Shown: positions 14,255-22,398 of the stretch, in pieces
How the letters are laid out: each line of letters opens with the position of its first letter
Position numbering within the stretch: the first letter of the stretch is position 1
NCBI GenBank assembly: GCA_021813225.1
Contig: JAKALH010000004.1
Location: 1-24,114 of the forward strand
Direction of reading: 5' to 3'
From: Chloroflexota bacterium
Lineage (GTDB): Bacteria; Chloroflexota; Anaerolineae; J036; Brachytrichaceae
Length of the DNA: 24,114 nucleotides
The notes under the pieces: generated by a model
What the model was told of the DNA's origin: nothing
The model's database searches: none
What the model saw: only the letters and a program-made list of their open reading frames with translations
Translations under genes and position numbers: made by a program

Positions 14255-15574
14255 ATGAGTAACCAGAAACCTGATTCACCCGCTCCGCGCACACCGGACA
14301 GCAAGGCCATCGTCATCGCGGCGGTCATCGTCGCCGCCATCGTATTGCCCGTTATAGGCTATCTATCCTACTCCGTAATACGCAGCGTAGCCAGTCGCCT
14401 GGGTATCGCACCGGCGATCACCAATGCGGGACATACGATTAACGGCACGCCCATTTCGCAATATACCGCCTGGCAAGGCACACAACGCCTGAATGTGCTG
14501 CTGATGGGCATCGACCAGCGTCCCAACGACAACCCCGCTACAACACGCACCGATACGATGATCGTGCTGACGCTCGATCCTGCGACGCATACCGCCGGCA
14601 TGCTCAGTATTCCGCGCGACCTGTACGTCACGCTGCCCGGACGCGGCCGGGGCCGCATCAATACCGCCCACGTTTATGGCGGCCCTGCCCTGGCTATGAA
14701 AACCGTCGAATACAACTTCGGCATCCCGATTCAGCATTATGTTCGCGTAAATTTCAATGTGGTCGTCACACTGGTCGACCTGGTTGGCGGGATCGATGTC
14801 TATGTCGATCAGGACATCAACGATCCGCTGTACCCGAATATGAATTACGGCTACGATCCGTTTGTCATCAGCAAGGGCATGCACCACATGGACGGCGCTA
14901 CAGCCCTGAAGTACGCGCGGACGCGCCACGGCAGCAGCGATTTCTACCGCATGCGCCGCCAGCAGCAGATCATCATGGCATTGCGAGACCGCGTGTTAAG
15001 CACCGACGCGCTGACGAAACTGTTGCCCAACCTGCCCACGATCTGGCAGAGCCTGCACAATTCCGTCAGCACCGATCTCAGCCTGTCTGAAATCATCCAG
15101 CTCATGCTCTTCGCCAAAGACCTGCCGGCATCCAATATCACCCGTGTGGTGGTGGACGAGAAGTCAACCACGAACTATATGACGCCGCAAGGCGCTGAAG
15201 TGCTGATTCCGGTGCGCAGCCAGATCATCAAGCTGCGCGATGAACTGTATGCGCCGCCGCCGAAGCCGACTCCCGTCGTTACGCCCACCCCGGCGCCGCT
15301 GCGCATTTCAATAGAAAATGGCACGTCTACTTTGGGGCTGGCCGCATCTGCACGGACCTACCTGCAGTCCAGGGGCTTTCAGGTGGTCAGGATTGGCGAC
15401 GCGAAAGGGATGTACGAACGCACCGCAATCATCGACTATCGCAACAACGGCGCCGGCATCCAGAAGCTGGTTGAGGCGCTGGGGCTGTCAATGAGTGCGA
15501 TAAAAACCAGCGTCGACGCCAGCAGTCCCGTCGACGCGCTGATCATCCTCGGCGCGGATTACCAACCCAAGTAG
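14255..15574 (+). CDS. LCP (LytR-CpsA-Psr) family envelope ligase with LytR_C domain
   Basis: A 439-residue membrane protein. An N-terminal helix spans about 19-40. The LCP domain follows (about 78-250) with GIDQRP (85-90), RTDTMIV (98-104), SIPRDL (118-123), GRINTAHVYGG and LKYARTRH (219-225), the conserved Asp/Arg set that binds the polyprenyl pyrophosphate head group. A Pro/Thr linker (PPPKPTPVVTPTPAP, 334-348) leads to a C-terminal LytR_C-type domain (about 350-437). LCP enzymes transfer glycopolymers from a lipid carrier to peptidoglycan or other wall acceptors outside the cell. No strong ribosome-binding site precedes the ATG. A 153-base gap separates it from the kinase-like gene, and nothing clear was seen in that gap. 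The neighbouring galT and rfbB could supply precursors. Confidence 0.95.
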   Translation: MSNQKPDSPAPRTPDSKAIVIAAVIVAAIVLPVIGYLSYSVIRSVASRLGIAPAITNAGHTINGTPISQYTAWQGTQRLNVLLMGIDQRPNDNPATTRTDTMIVLTLDPATHTAGMLSIPRDLYVTLPGRGRGRINTAHVYGGPALAMKTVEYNFGIPIQHYVRVNFNVVVTLVDLVGGIDVYVDQDINDPLYPNMNYGYDPFVISKGMHHMDGATALKYARTRHGSSDFYRMRRQQQIIMALRDRVLSTDALTKLLPNLPTIWQSLHNSVSTDLSLSEIIQLMLFAKDLPASNITRVVVDEKSTTNYMTPQGAEVLIPVRSQIIKLRDELYAPPPKPTPVVTPTPAPLRISIENGTSTLGLAASARTYLQSRGFQVVRIGDAKGMYERTAIIDYRNNGAGIQKLVEALGLSMSAIKTSVDASSPVDALIILGADYQPK

Positions 15575-15591
15575 AATGAGCGCATCATCCC

Positions 15592-15610
15592 GTGCATGCC
15601 CGCCATGCAC
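15592..15610. other. 7-bp hairpin between lytR-like gene and galT
   Basis: GTGCATG and CATGCAC pair perfectly around a five-base loop, 17 bases after the LCP stop and 20 bases before the galT ATG, just upstream of the galT ribosome-binding site. No U-run follows, so it may be a processing or attenuation element rather than a terminator. Confidence 0.4.
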
Positions 15611-15630
15611 TCCGAACAGGAAAAGCGCCG

Positions 15631-16728
15631 ATGAGCATACGCACACATGCCGACGTCCCGCACCGCCGTTATAACCCCTTGACCGGCGAGTGGCTGCTGG
15701 TATCGCCGCAGCGCGCCAGGCGTCCGTGGCTGGGCGCCAGGGAGAAAGCGCCGCAGGCTGACCAGCCCCATTACGACCCCAAGTGCTACCTGTGCCCCGG
15801 CAACACGCGCGTCAACGGCGACGTGAATCCCCCCTACAGCGGCATCTTCGTATTCGACAACGATTTCCCCGCCATGTTAAGCGGCGCGGCGGCAGCCCAC
15901 GGCGTAGAGGAGACATCTTCCGATCTGTTGCGGGCCACTGCCGAGTCAGGCGTATGCCGGGTCATCTGCTTTTCGCCGCGCCACGACCTGACACTGGCAC
16001 AGTTGAACGCCGGCGAAATCCGCGCCGTGGTCGACACCTGGGCGAGCCAGTGCGAGGAACTGGGCGCACGCGACGATATCAGTTACGTGCAGTTGTTTGA
16101 GAACCGCGGCGAGATGATGGGTTCCAGCAACCCTCATCCACATGGCCAGTTGTGGGCCAATCAGCACGTGCCCACCGAGCCTGCCAAGGAGCAGCAGCAC
16201 CAGTTGGCGTATCTGGCAGGCGACGACAGCGCTCCAATCTCCAATCTTCAGTCTCCAGTGTCGCCCGCGGGGCAAGGCCCGCTGCTGCTCGATTACCTGG
16301 CTGTGGAGCAGCGCGAAGGTGAGCGTATGGTCTTTGAAAACGATCACTTCGTCTGCCTGGTGCCGTTCTGGGCGGTCTGGCCGTTCGAGGTCCTGCTGCT
16401 GCCCAAGGCGCACATCGTCCGCATCGTCGACATGACGCCCGCGCAGCGCGATGGGCTGGCCGACGCCCTCAAACGAATCGCCACGCGCTACGACAACCTG
16501 TTCGAAATATCGTTCCCCTACTCCATGGGTGTGCATCAGGCGCCCTACGACGGCTGGCCGCACGAAGAATGGCAATTGCACCTGCATTTCTATCCGCCCC
16601 TGCTGCGCTCGGCGACGGTGAAGAAGTTCATGGTCGGCTACGAGATGCTGGGGCAGCCGCAACGCGACCTGACAGCCGAGCAGGCGGCGGAGCGATTGCG
16701 CGGTTTGAGCGAAGTTCGTTTCGCCTGA
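15631..16728 (+). CDS. galT: galactose-1-phosphate uridylyltransferase with a repeat-derived insertion
   Basis: A 365-residue Leloir-pathway enzyme that exchanges UMP between UDP-glucose and galactose-1-phosphate. The active-site block SSNPHPHGQLWANQHVP carries the HPH motif (169-171), with H171 the expected uridylylated nucleophile. C52 and C55 in KCYLCPGN are the N-terminal zinc ligands. The C-terminal HIT-like half ends with HEEWQLHLHFYPPLLRS, where the EEWQLHLHFYPP signature is intact. Residues about 201-212 (APISNLQSPVSP) are encoded by four copies of a TCCARTC heptamer and look like an insertion in a surface loop. The ATG at 15631 is chosen for CAGGAA upstream; the frame is open 13 codons further up. 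It is convergent with the beta-helix gene, 18 bases apart. Confidence 0.95.
   Translation: MSIRTHADVPHRRYNPLTGEWLLVSPQRARRPWLGAREKAPQADQPHYDPKCYLCPGNTRVNGDVNPPYSGIFVFDNDFPAMLSGAAAAHGVEETSSDLLRATAESGVCRVICFSPRHDLTLAQLNAGEIRAVVDTWASQCEELGARDDISYVQLFENRGEMMGSSNPHPHGQLWANQHVPTEPAKEQQHQLAYLAGDDSAPISNLQSPVSPAGQGPLLLDYLAVEQREGERMVFENDHFVCLVPFWAVWPFEVLLLPKAHIVRIVDMTPAQRDGLADALKRIATRYDNLFEISFPYSMGVHQAPYDGWPHEEWQLHLHFYPPLLRSATVKKFMVGYEMLGQPQRDLTAEQAAERLRGLSEVRFA
16233..16260 (+). repeat. four-unit TCCARTC heptamer repeat inside galT
   Basis: The units are TCCAATC, TCCAATC, TTCAGTC and TCCAGTG in tandem. They are out of character with the GC-rich codons on either side and encode SNLQSP-like residues. 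Read on the other strand they give the GDW/RLKIGD-type peptide often seen where this repeat family is translated. Confidence 0.75.
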
Positions 16729-16746
16729 GCCGAATCCCTATCCCCG

Positions 16747-18066
16747 TCAGGCGTGCTTCTCCATCTCGTTGGCTTCCACGCTGATGTCCTTGCAGCCGAC
16801 CATCTTCACGCCCGCTTCAGGGTTTTCAAGAATGCGGTTGTTCTGCACCACGCTGTCGCGCACCCGTTCCAGCAGGACGCCGACCCGGTTGTCGGAAATC
16901 GTGTTGCCCGACAGCGTCAGATGGTGGCAGCGCCGCGCCGCGCTGCCGTCGCGCAGCTTCTCGCTCCAGATGTGCACCGCCTGATCGTGCCGCGAGAAGG
17001 TGTTGCCCGTAATCGCGGTGTCGTAGGTCTCGGCGCAATCGGGGAAGTAATTCGTAAACGCCGGTTGCGCGCCGGTCCACAGTTGCACGCCGTCGCGGTT
17101 GCGCTCAAACTGGTTGTCACGGATGGTGTTGCCATAGCCCTGTTCGATGGCGACGCCGGCGGTGCGGTTGCCGCGTATCGAGTTGTTCTGCACGGTCGTC
17201 AGGCTGGAGTAACCCAGCCAGAAACCGTAGTTGCAGTGATCCGCGCGGTTCTCGCGGAAAAGATTGCGCTGCGAGAAGGTCGCCTCGAAGGCGATGTTCG
17301 GGCTGTTGCTGCCGTCGTTATAGGCGAAGACATTGTCATTGCACGGCACCTTGATGGCGTCTTTGTGAAAGCCGCCCAGAAAGACGCCGTCTCCGCTGCC
17401 CCGCAGGCGGTTGTGCGTGATCGTGTTCCGCGATGAGTTGCACATGATCACCAGCGCGGCGGCATCGGCGCCGTTGTGATAGCGTTCGCCGGCGGCGTCA
17501 TAGTGATAGATGCGGCAACAGAAGTCGGCGGTGTTGCCGTCAACGGTGTTCTGCGACGATTCATACAGCAGGATGCCGCACCCGCTGTTATACGATGCGT
17601 TGTTGCGGGCAATCTCTACATGGTTGCATCCATACAGCAGAATGCCATTCTGCTGGTGCTGCACATCGTTATCCTGCACGAAGCTGTCGACGACGCCGCT
17701 GAGGAAGATGCCGCCCCCGTAGGCGCGCGAGCGATCCAGCCACACGTCGAGAAAGACATCCGGCCCGGCCAGCTCGTGCGTGCGCGTCACCGCGTTATTC
17801 TGCACGCGGATGTTGGCTCCGCCCGACGCCCAGATGCCGTGGTAGTAGCGTTCGATGCGCAGGTTGCGCAGCGTGACACCGCTATGCTGCCTGACGCTGA
17901 CGCCGCGCTCCTGGAAATCATCACCGATCAACAGCGCCCCGTTGCCGTCAAGCGTGACGTGATCGGCGCCGATTTCGATGCCGTGCGGCAGGTAATACAC
18001 CCCCGGCGCCAGCATGGCGTCGCGCATGATCTTCATGCCATCCACCGGTGTCAGCAGTTCGCTCAT
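16747..18066 (-). CDS. right-handed parallel beta-helix protein (NosD-like), no signal peptide seen
   Basis: A 439-residue protein made of about fifteen repeated coils with the pattern N-x-I/V-x-x-N at turns (for example VQNNAVTRTHE, VDGNTADFC, VQNNSIRGNRTAGV, LSGNTISDNRVGV). This is the right-handed beta-helix fold found in NosD, C5-epimerases and polysaccharide lyases. The catalytic identity cannot be read from sequence. An Asp/His/Tyr-rich central part (FCCRIYHYDAAGERYHNGADAA) breaks the repeat and may be a binding site. The start MSELLTPVDGMK has no signal peptide or membrane segment, so the protein may be cytoplasmic. The frame is open to 18417, but that extension lies antisense to rfbB. 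It sits between galT (convergent) and rfbB (divergent), so a role in sugar or glycan chemistry is plausible but unproven. Confidence 0.85.
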   Translation of the reverse strand: MSELLTPVDGMKIMRDAMLAPGVYYLPHGIEIGADHVTLDGNGALLIGDDFQERGVSVRQHSGVTLRNLRIERYYHGIWASGGANIRVQNNAVTRTHELAGPDVFLDVWLDRSRAYGGGIFLSGVVDSFVQDNDVQHQQNGILLYGCNHVEIARNNASYNSGCGILLYESSQNTVDGNTADFCCRIYHYDAAGERYHNGADAAALVIMCNSSRNTITHNRLRGSGDGVFLGGFHKDAIKVPCNDNVFAYNDGSNSPNIAFEATFSQRNLFRENRADHCNYGFWLGYSSLTTVQNNSIRGNRTAGVAIEQGYGNTIRDNQFERNRDGVQLWTGAQPAFTNYFPDCAETYDTAITGNTFSRHDQAVHIWSEKLRDGSAARRCHHLTLSGNTISDNRVGVLLERVRDSVVQNNRILENPEAGVKMVGCKDISVEANEMEKHA

Positions 18067-18136
18067 GAACAGGGCCTGTATCCTAATCGTATACCAGGCA
18101 GAAGACGAAGGGGCGTTCCGGCAGGCGTTTCGTTGA

Positions 18137-18142
18137 TACAAT
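18137..18142 (+). promoter_or_regulatory. candidate -10 box of rfbB (near-leaderless)
   Basis: TACAAT ends eight bases before the rfbB ATG, within GATACAAT. No Shine-Dalgarno sequence precedes the gene and no good -35 is seen at 16-18 bases upstream. The spacer (18067-18150) must also hold the promoter of the divergent beta-helix gene. Confidence 0.35.
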
Positions 18143-18150
18143 CCGCGCAT

Positions 18151-19173
18151 ATGAAAACAGTGCTCATAACCGGCGGGGCGGGTTTCATTGGCTCCAATTA
18201 CGTCCGTTATGCATTGCAGGAACATGCCGACTGGCGCGCCGTGGTCTACGACAAGCTGACCTATGCCGGCAATCTGGACAACCTGAAGGACGTGGCACAA
18301 CACTTCGGGCAGCGCTACGCCTTTGTGCGAGGCGATATCGCGGACAGCAAAGCCGTGACCGCTGTGTTGCGCGAATACAGGCCCGGCACCATCATCAACT
18401 TCGCCGCCGATACGCATGTCGACCGCTCGTTGATGGAACCCGGCTCATTCATCATGACCGACGTATACGGCACCTACGTGCTGCTGGAAGCAGCCCGCGA
18501 GTTCAAGGTGGAGCGTTACCACCAGGTCAGCACCGATGAAGTCTATGGTCAGGTGCTGGAAGGCCGCAGCACAGAGGAAGATAAACTGCATACGCGCAGC
18601 CCATATTCGGCCAGTAAGGCCGGGGGGGACCTGATGTGCCTGGCCTATCACACCTCGTTTAACGTGCCTGTCACGATCACGCGAGGCAGCAACAACATCG
18701 GCCCGTATCAATATCCCGAAAAGGCAGTGCCCCTATTTGTGACTAATGCCATCGACGGCATACCCCTGCCGTTGTACGGCGACGGACTTCAGCAGCGCGA
18801 CTATCAGTATGTGCTCGATCACTGCGAGGGCATCGATGCGGTGGTTCAGAAAGGCCAGCCGGGCGAGGTCTACAACGTCGGCAGCGGCGCGGAGACCAGC
18901 AATATCGATATGGCGCACGCCATCCTGGACCTGCTTGGCAAACCCTATTCGCTGATCCAACCGATCACCGATCGCCCAGGTCACGACAGGCGCTATGCCC
19001 TGGACACATCCAAAGTGCGTTCACTCGGCTGGTCCAGCCGGCATGCCTTTGCGCAGGCTATTGAAAAGACGGTGCGCTGGTATGTCGATAACGAGTGGTG
19101 GTGGCGCAAGTTGAAGACCGGCGAGTACCTGGAATACTACAAGCGGCAGTACGCCGGGCGGGAACTTGTTTGA
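18151..19173 (+). CDS. rfbB: dTDP-glucose 4,6-dehydratase
   Basis: A 340-residue extended short-chain dehydrogenase that converts dTDP-glucose to dTDP-4-keto-6-deoxyglucose, the second step toward dTDP-rhamnose and other deoxysugars. It has the NAD motif GGAGFIGSN (8-16), YAGNLDNL, FAADTHVDRS, the catalytic STDEVYG (T128, D129, E130), YSASK (Y152, K156), and TRGSNNIGPYQYPEK for substrate specificity. The TDE triad separates it from UDP-glucose 4-epimerase. The other rfb genes (rfbA, C, D) are not in the window. The ATG at 18151 starts exactly at the Rossmann strand; the long open frame upstream (17476 onward) is antisense to the beta-helix gene and not used. Its last eight bases overlap the TTG start of rnz. 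Confidence 0.95.
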   Translation: MKTVLITGGAGFIGSNYVRYALQEHADWRAVVYDKLTYAGNLDNLKDVAQHFGQRYAFVRGDIADSKAVTAVLREYRPGTIINFAADTHVDRSLMEPGSFIMTDVYGTYVLLEAAREFKVERYHQVSTDEVYGQVLEGRSTEEDKLHTRSPYSASKAGGDLMCLAYHTSFNVPVTITRGSNNIGPYQYPEKAVPLFVTNAIDGIPLPLYGDGLQQRDYQYVLDHCEGIDAVVQKGQPGEVYNVGSGAETSNIDMAHAILDLLGKPYSLIQPITDRPGHDRRYALDTSKVRSLGWSSRHAFAQAIEKTVRWYVDNEWWWRKLKTGEYLEYYKRQYAGRELV

Positions 19174-20086
19174 ACTGACCTTCCTGGGCACGGCGGCTTC
19201 CGCACCCCTGCCCCGGCGCGGCCTGACTTCCACCATCGTTTCGCACGACGAGTATCGCTTCATGATCGATTGCGGCGAGGGCACACAACGCCAGCTTATG
19301 ACCAGCGGGCTGGGCTTTCGCCGCCTCGAGCACATCCTGATCACGCATGCGCACCTGGATCACATCCTGGGGCTGGGCGGGATTCTATCCACGCTGAGCC
19401 AGTGGGAAACGCTGGAGCGCATCCATATTTACGGCGGCAGAAGCACCCTTGACCGTGTCGAGGACCTGCTGTTCGGGATTGTCTTTCGCGGTGTGCGCCC
19501 GCCCATGCAGATTGAATTCGTCGACGTCAAAGCCGGCATCATTCTCAGCGGCGACGACTTCGATGTGGTGGCGTTTCCGGTGCAACACCGCGGCCCGGAC
19601 TGCTATGGCTACCTGTTTCAGGAGCGCTCCCGGCGGCCATTCCTGAACGACCGCGCCACCGAACTGGGCGTCCCGAACGGACCGGAGCGGCGCTTACTCG
19701 TCAACGGCGAGCCGATTACGCTGCAGGACGGCCGTGTAATCGAGCCGGATCAGGTACTGGGCGACCTGCAGCGCGGCGCCAAGCTGGCGTTGACCGGCGA
19801 CACCGGCGAGACAGCCAGCCTGGTTAAGGCGGTGCGCGATGCCGATGTACTTGTCACTGAAGCCACCTACAGCGCCGCTGAAACCGAGATGGCCTGCCAG
19901 AATGCCCACCTGACAGCCGCGCAGGCCGCGCAACTGGCGCGCGACGCCGGAGTGCGCCAGCTTATACTCACACACATATCCGGCCGGCATCGCGAGACAG
20001 ACCTTGAGGCCGAAGCCCGCGCCATCTTCCCCAACACCGTCATCGCCCGCGACTTCGACACCTTCAAAGTCAATCGAACCGAATGA
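19166..20086 (+). CDS. rnz: ribonuclease Z (tRNA 3' endonuclease)
   Basis: A 306-residue metallo-beta-lactamase-fold nuclease that trims the 3' end of tRNA precursors. The zinc motif THAHLDH is at 60-66 (H61, H63, D65, H66), with DCGEGTQRQL before it and LTGDTGE, TEATY and LTHISGRH after it supplying further ligands. The central segment about 95-190 matches the flexible arm region. The residue after GDT is Gly where many family members have Arg; the effect is unknown. The start is TTG at 19166, inside the last codons of rfbB (8-base overlap), chosen because MFELTFLGTAASAP begins exactly at the first strand as in other RNase Z proteins. The overlap implies translation coupled to rfbB. Confidence 0.95.
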   Translation: MFELTFLGTAASAPLPRRGLTSTIVSHDEYRFMIDCGEGTQRQLMTSGLGFRRLEHILITHAHLDHILGLGGILSTLSQWETLERIHIYGGRSTLDRVEDLLFGIVFRGVRPPMQIEFVDVKAGIILSGDDFDVVAFPVQHRGPDCYGYLFQERSRRPFLNDRATELGVPNGPERRLLVNGEPITLQDGRVIEPDQVLGDLQRGAKLALTGDTGETASLVKAVRDADVLVTEATYSAAETEMACQNAHLTAAQAAQLARDAGVRQLILTHISGRHRETDLEAEARAIFPNTVIARDFDTFKVNRTE

Positions 20087-20178
20087 CCGACTGGATGCTG
20101 GCCGCGCGTTGCGTCGCCGCCGGCTCTGCGGCAGTCGTATGTGACTATCATTCTGGGACAGGAGTGATGTCTGGATGA
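20083..20178 (+). CDS. possible 31-codon ORF linking rnz to the alcohol dehydrogenase
   Basis: The ORF starts MTDWMLAARCVAAGSA. Its ATG overlaps the rnz stop as ATGA, and its TGA overlaps the next ATG as ATGA. The product is not recognised. There is no ribosome-binding site of its own. The double 4-base overlap suggests a translational bridge, but chance is quite possible since the downstream gene has its own AGGAG. Confidence 0.2.
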   Translation: MTDWMLAARCVAAGSAAVVCDYHSGTGVMSG

Positions 20179-21305
20179 AAACGAAAGCAGCCGTTCTTTC
20201 CGCGATGGGACAGCCCGTCCCCTACGGGCAATCGCTGCCGTTGACCATCGAAGATGTGACGCTGGACGGGCCAGGGGCCGGCGAAGTACTCGTGGAGATC
20301 GCCGCCGCCGGGCTGTGCCATTCTGACCTTTCCGTCATCAATGGTTCCCGCCCGCGACCAATGCCGATGATCATCGGCCACGAAGCCAGCGGCATCGTGC
20401 GCGACACCGGCCCCGGCGTCGCCGGTCTGGCGGCAGGCGACCATGTAGTGTTTTCGTACGTGCCGATGTGCGGCCGTTGTCTGCCATGCTCGGAAGGCCG
20501 GCCGGCCATGTGCGAAAACGGCGCGCAGGCTAATCTGACCGGCACGCTGCTTTCCGGGAGCCGCCATTTTCACCGCGCCGATGGCAGCCCGATTCACCAT
20601 CATCTGGGTGTATCGTCGTACGCTCAATTCACGGTGGCGGCGCAGGAGTCGTTGATCAAAATCGAAGACAACCTTCCGCTGGAGATTGCCGCCCTGTTCG
20701 GCTGCGCGGTGATGACCGGCGTGGGCGCGGTCGTCAATACGGCGCGGGTGGCGCCGGGGCAGAGCGTCGCCGTATTCGGGCTGGGCGGTGTGGGCATGAG
20801 CGCACTGATGGGCGCGCGCGCCGCCGGGGCCTGGCCAATCGTCGCGGTCGATCTGCTGGAAAGCAAACTGAACCTGGCCGGCCAGTTCGGCGCTACGCAC
20901 CTGGTGAATGCCGCGCAGGTCGATGCCGTGCAGGCCGTGCGCGATCTGACTCACGGCGGCGCGCAGTTCGCCTTCGAGAGTGTGGGCAACGAGAAGGTGC
21001 TGGCGCAGGCCTTCGCAGCCAGCCGGCGCGGCGGCACCACCGTCACCATCGGCCTGCCGCATCCCAGCAAAAACCTTTCCGTGCCGGCGGTGACACTGGT
21101 GGCCGAGGAGCGCACGATCAAAGGCTCATACATGGGGTCGGCAGTGCCGCGCCGCGATGTGCCGCGATTCATCGCCCTGTACCAGGCGGGCCTGCTTCCA
21201 GTGGACCGCCTGCTTTCGCGCACCATCCCGCTGGAAGAAATCAACCCGGCCTTCGACGCGCTGGATCGCGGTGAGGTGCTGCGGCAGGTCATTCAATATA
21301 CCTGA
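20175..21305 (+). CDS. zinc-dependent alcohol dehydrogenase (MDR superfamily)
   Basis: A 376-residue medium-chain dehydrogenase. Catalytic zinc ligands are C48 in LCHSDL and H69/E70 in IIGHEASG. The structural zinc site is C99, C102, C105 and C113 in CGRCLPCSEGRPAMC. The nucleotide-binding motif is VAVFGLGGVGMS, followed by VAVDLLESKL, whose Asp after the second strand suggests NAD. The overall look is class III / aryl-alcohol-type ADH, but the substrate cannot be assigned. The ATG has AGGAG about ten bases upstream. It is 10 bases ahead of the methyltransferase gene and probably co-transcribed with it. Confidence 0.93.
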   Translation: MKTKAAVLSAMGQPVPYGQSLPLTIEDVTLDGPGAGEVLVEIAAAGLCHSDLSVINGSRPRPMPMIIGHEASGIVRDTGPGVAGLAAGDHVVFSYVPMCGRCLPCSEGRPAMCENGAQANLTGTLLSGSRHFHRADGSPIHHHLGVSSYAQFTVAAQESLIKIEDNLPLEIAALFGCAVMTGVGAVVNTARVAPGQSVAVFGLGGVGMSALMGARAAGAWPIVAVDLLESKLNLAGQFGATHLVNAAQVDAVQAVRDLTHGGAQFAFESVGNEKVLAQAFAASRRGGTTVTIGLPHPSKNLSVPAVTLVAEERTIKGSYMGSAVPRRDVPRFIALYQAGLLPVDRLLSRTIPLEEINPAFDALDRGEVLRQVIQYT

Positions 21306-21315
21306 GATCACCGCA

Positions 21316-22314
21316 ATGGCCGAGCACTCGCTGATTGCGTCGCTTGACGGAGCTATCCAGGCGCGCATGGAGTGCCTGGCATTGCCGCATGAATCCGCCC
21401 TGCGGCTGTTCAACGGGTTCTATGAAGGCGCTCCCGATCTGGTAGCCGACCTGTATAGACGCACCCTGCTGTTGCACGACTATAGCGAGCAGCCTGAAGC
21501 GACGCCGCTCCCGCTATCCGCCATCGTCGAATATCTGCATGCCAGCCTGCCGTGGCTGCAGGCCATCGTCGTCAAAGTGCGCCGCTCGCGCGACGAAGCG
21601 GCGCGCCGCGGATTCTTTGCCAGCGGGGCCAGCGCAGACCGGCGCGTGCGCGAACATGGGGTGTGGTATGCCGTCGATCTGTTCATGAACCGCGACGCGG
21701 GGTTCTACATCGACACACGCAACCTGCGCGGCTGGGCTATTAAGCATCTGGCCGGCAAAACCGTCTTGAACACCTTCGCCTACACCGGCAGCCTGGGAGT
21801 CGCTGCCCTGGCGGGCAAGGCCAGACGGGTCGTGCAGATGGACCGCAACCGCACCTTCCTGAACACTGCGAAGACCTCTTACTCCCTGAACGGTTTTCCC
21901 ATCGACAAATCCACCTTTCAAACCGGCGACTTTTTCAGCCTGGTCAGCGCCATGAAACGCAGCGGGACTCGCTTTGATTGTGTATTCGTCGACCCGCCCT
22001 TCTTCAGCACCACCGGAAAGGGGCGGGTCGACCTCGAAAACGACAGCGCGCGCCTGATCAATAAGGTGCGCCCGCTGATCAACGACGGCGGCTGCCTGGT
22101 CGCGGTCAATAACGCGCTCTTTGTCAGCGGAGCGGACTATCTGCGGACGCTGGAAGGGCTGTGCGCCGATGGCTGCCTCGCCATCGAGGAACTCATCTCC
22201 GTACCGCAGGACATCACCGGATACCCTGCCACGATCGTCAACCGGCCGCCTGTCGATCCAGCGCCGTTCAACCACCCCACCAAGATCGTCGTGCTGCGTG
22301 TGAGAAGAAAGTGA
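21316..22314 (+). CDS. class I SAM-dependent methyltransferase, RlmI/RlmK-like
   Basis: A 332-residue protein. After an N-terminal ~115-residue domain (with RRSRDEAARRGFF near 89-101), the Rossmann methyltransferase core shows motif I VLNTFAYTGSLGVAAL (150-165), acidic D176 in VVQMDRN, GDFF at 204-207 and the catalytic loop VDPPFF (225-230). This resembles the large-subunit 23S rRNA methyltransferase family RlmI (rRNA m5C), where the motif is usually DPPxF. No full PUA domain is evident, so the RNA target is uncertain. The start ATG at 21316 is ten bases after the adh stop; the frame opens earlier inside adh, but that part is antisense-like overlap. It is convergent with the peptidase gene. 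Confidence 0.88.
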   Translation: MAEHSLIASLDGAIQARMECLALPHESALRLFNGFYEGAPDLVADLYRRTLLLHDYSEQPEATPLPLSAIVEYLHASLPWLQAIVVKVRRSRDEAARRGFFASGASADRRVREHGVWYAVDLFMNRDAGFYIDTRNLRGWAIKHLAGKTVLNTFAYTGSLGVAALAGKARRVVQMDRNRTFLNTAKTSYSLNGFPIDKSTFQTGDFFSLVSAMKRSGTRFDCVFVDPPFFSTTGKGRVDLENDSARLINKVRPLINDGGCLVAVNNALFVSGADYLRTLEGLCADGCLAIEELISVPQDITGYPATIVNRPPVDPAPFNHPTKIVVLRVRRK

Positions 22315-22320
22315 ATCCGA

Positions 22321-22358
22321 CCGCTCGCCAGCGGCAAAACCCGGGCCGCCTGGCGGCC
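22321..22358. terminator. paired GC hairpins after the methyltransferase gene
   Basis: Two small stems follow the stop: CCGCT/AGCGG (22321-22334, 4-base loop) and GGCCGC/GCGGCC (22344-22358, 3-base loop). Neither is followed by a U-run. They are plausible 3'-end structures for the plus-strand gene. Confidence 0.4.
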
Positions 22359-22374
22359 GACCAGGAGCTGATTT

Positions 22375-22398
22375 ATCATCGCGCTCATTCGCGATGAT
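22375..22398. terminator. 9-bp hairpin containing the peptidase stop codon
   Basis: ATCATCGCG and CGCGATGAT pair perfectly around a six-base loop that contains the TGA stop of the minus-strand peptidase. Such placement could end or protect both convergent transcripts. No U-run is present. Confidence 0.45.

Noticed and set aside
16233..16260. CRISPR-like repeat
   Set aside because: Units are seven bases with no spacers; a tandem microsatellite-like repeat.
17476..18150. Upstream extension of rfbB
   Set aside because: Antisense to the beta-helix gene; the Rossmann fold begins exactly at 18151.
18067..18417. Upstream extension of the beta-helix gene
   Set aside because: Antisense to rfbB and without beta-helix repeats or a signal peptide.
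20148..21062. 304-codon minus-strand ORF
   Set aside because: Antisense to the alcohol dehydrogenase, whose zinc motifs are intact.
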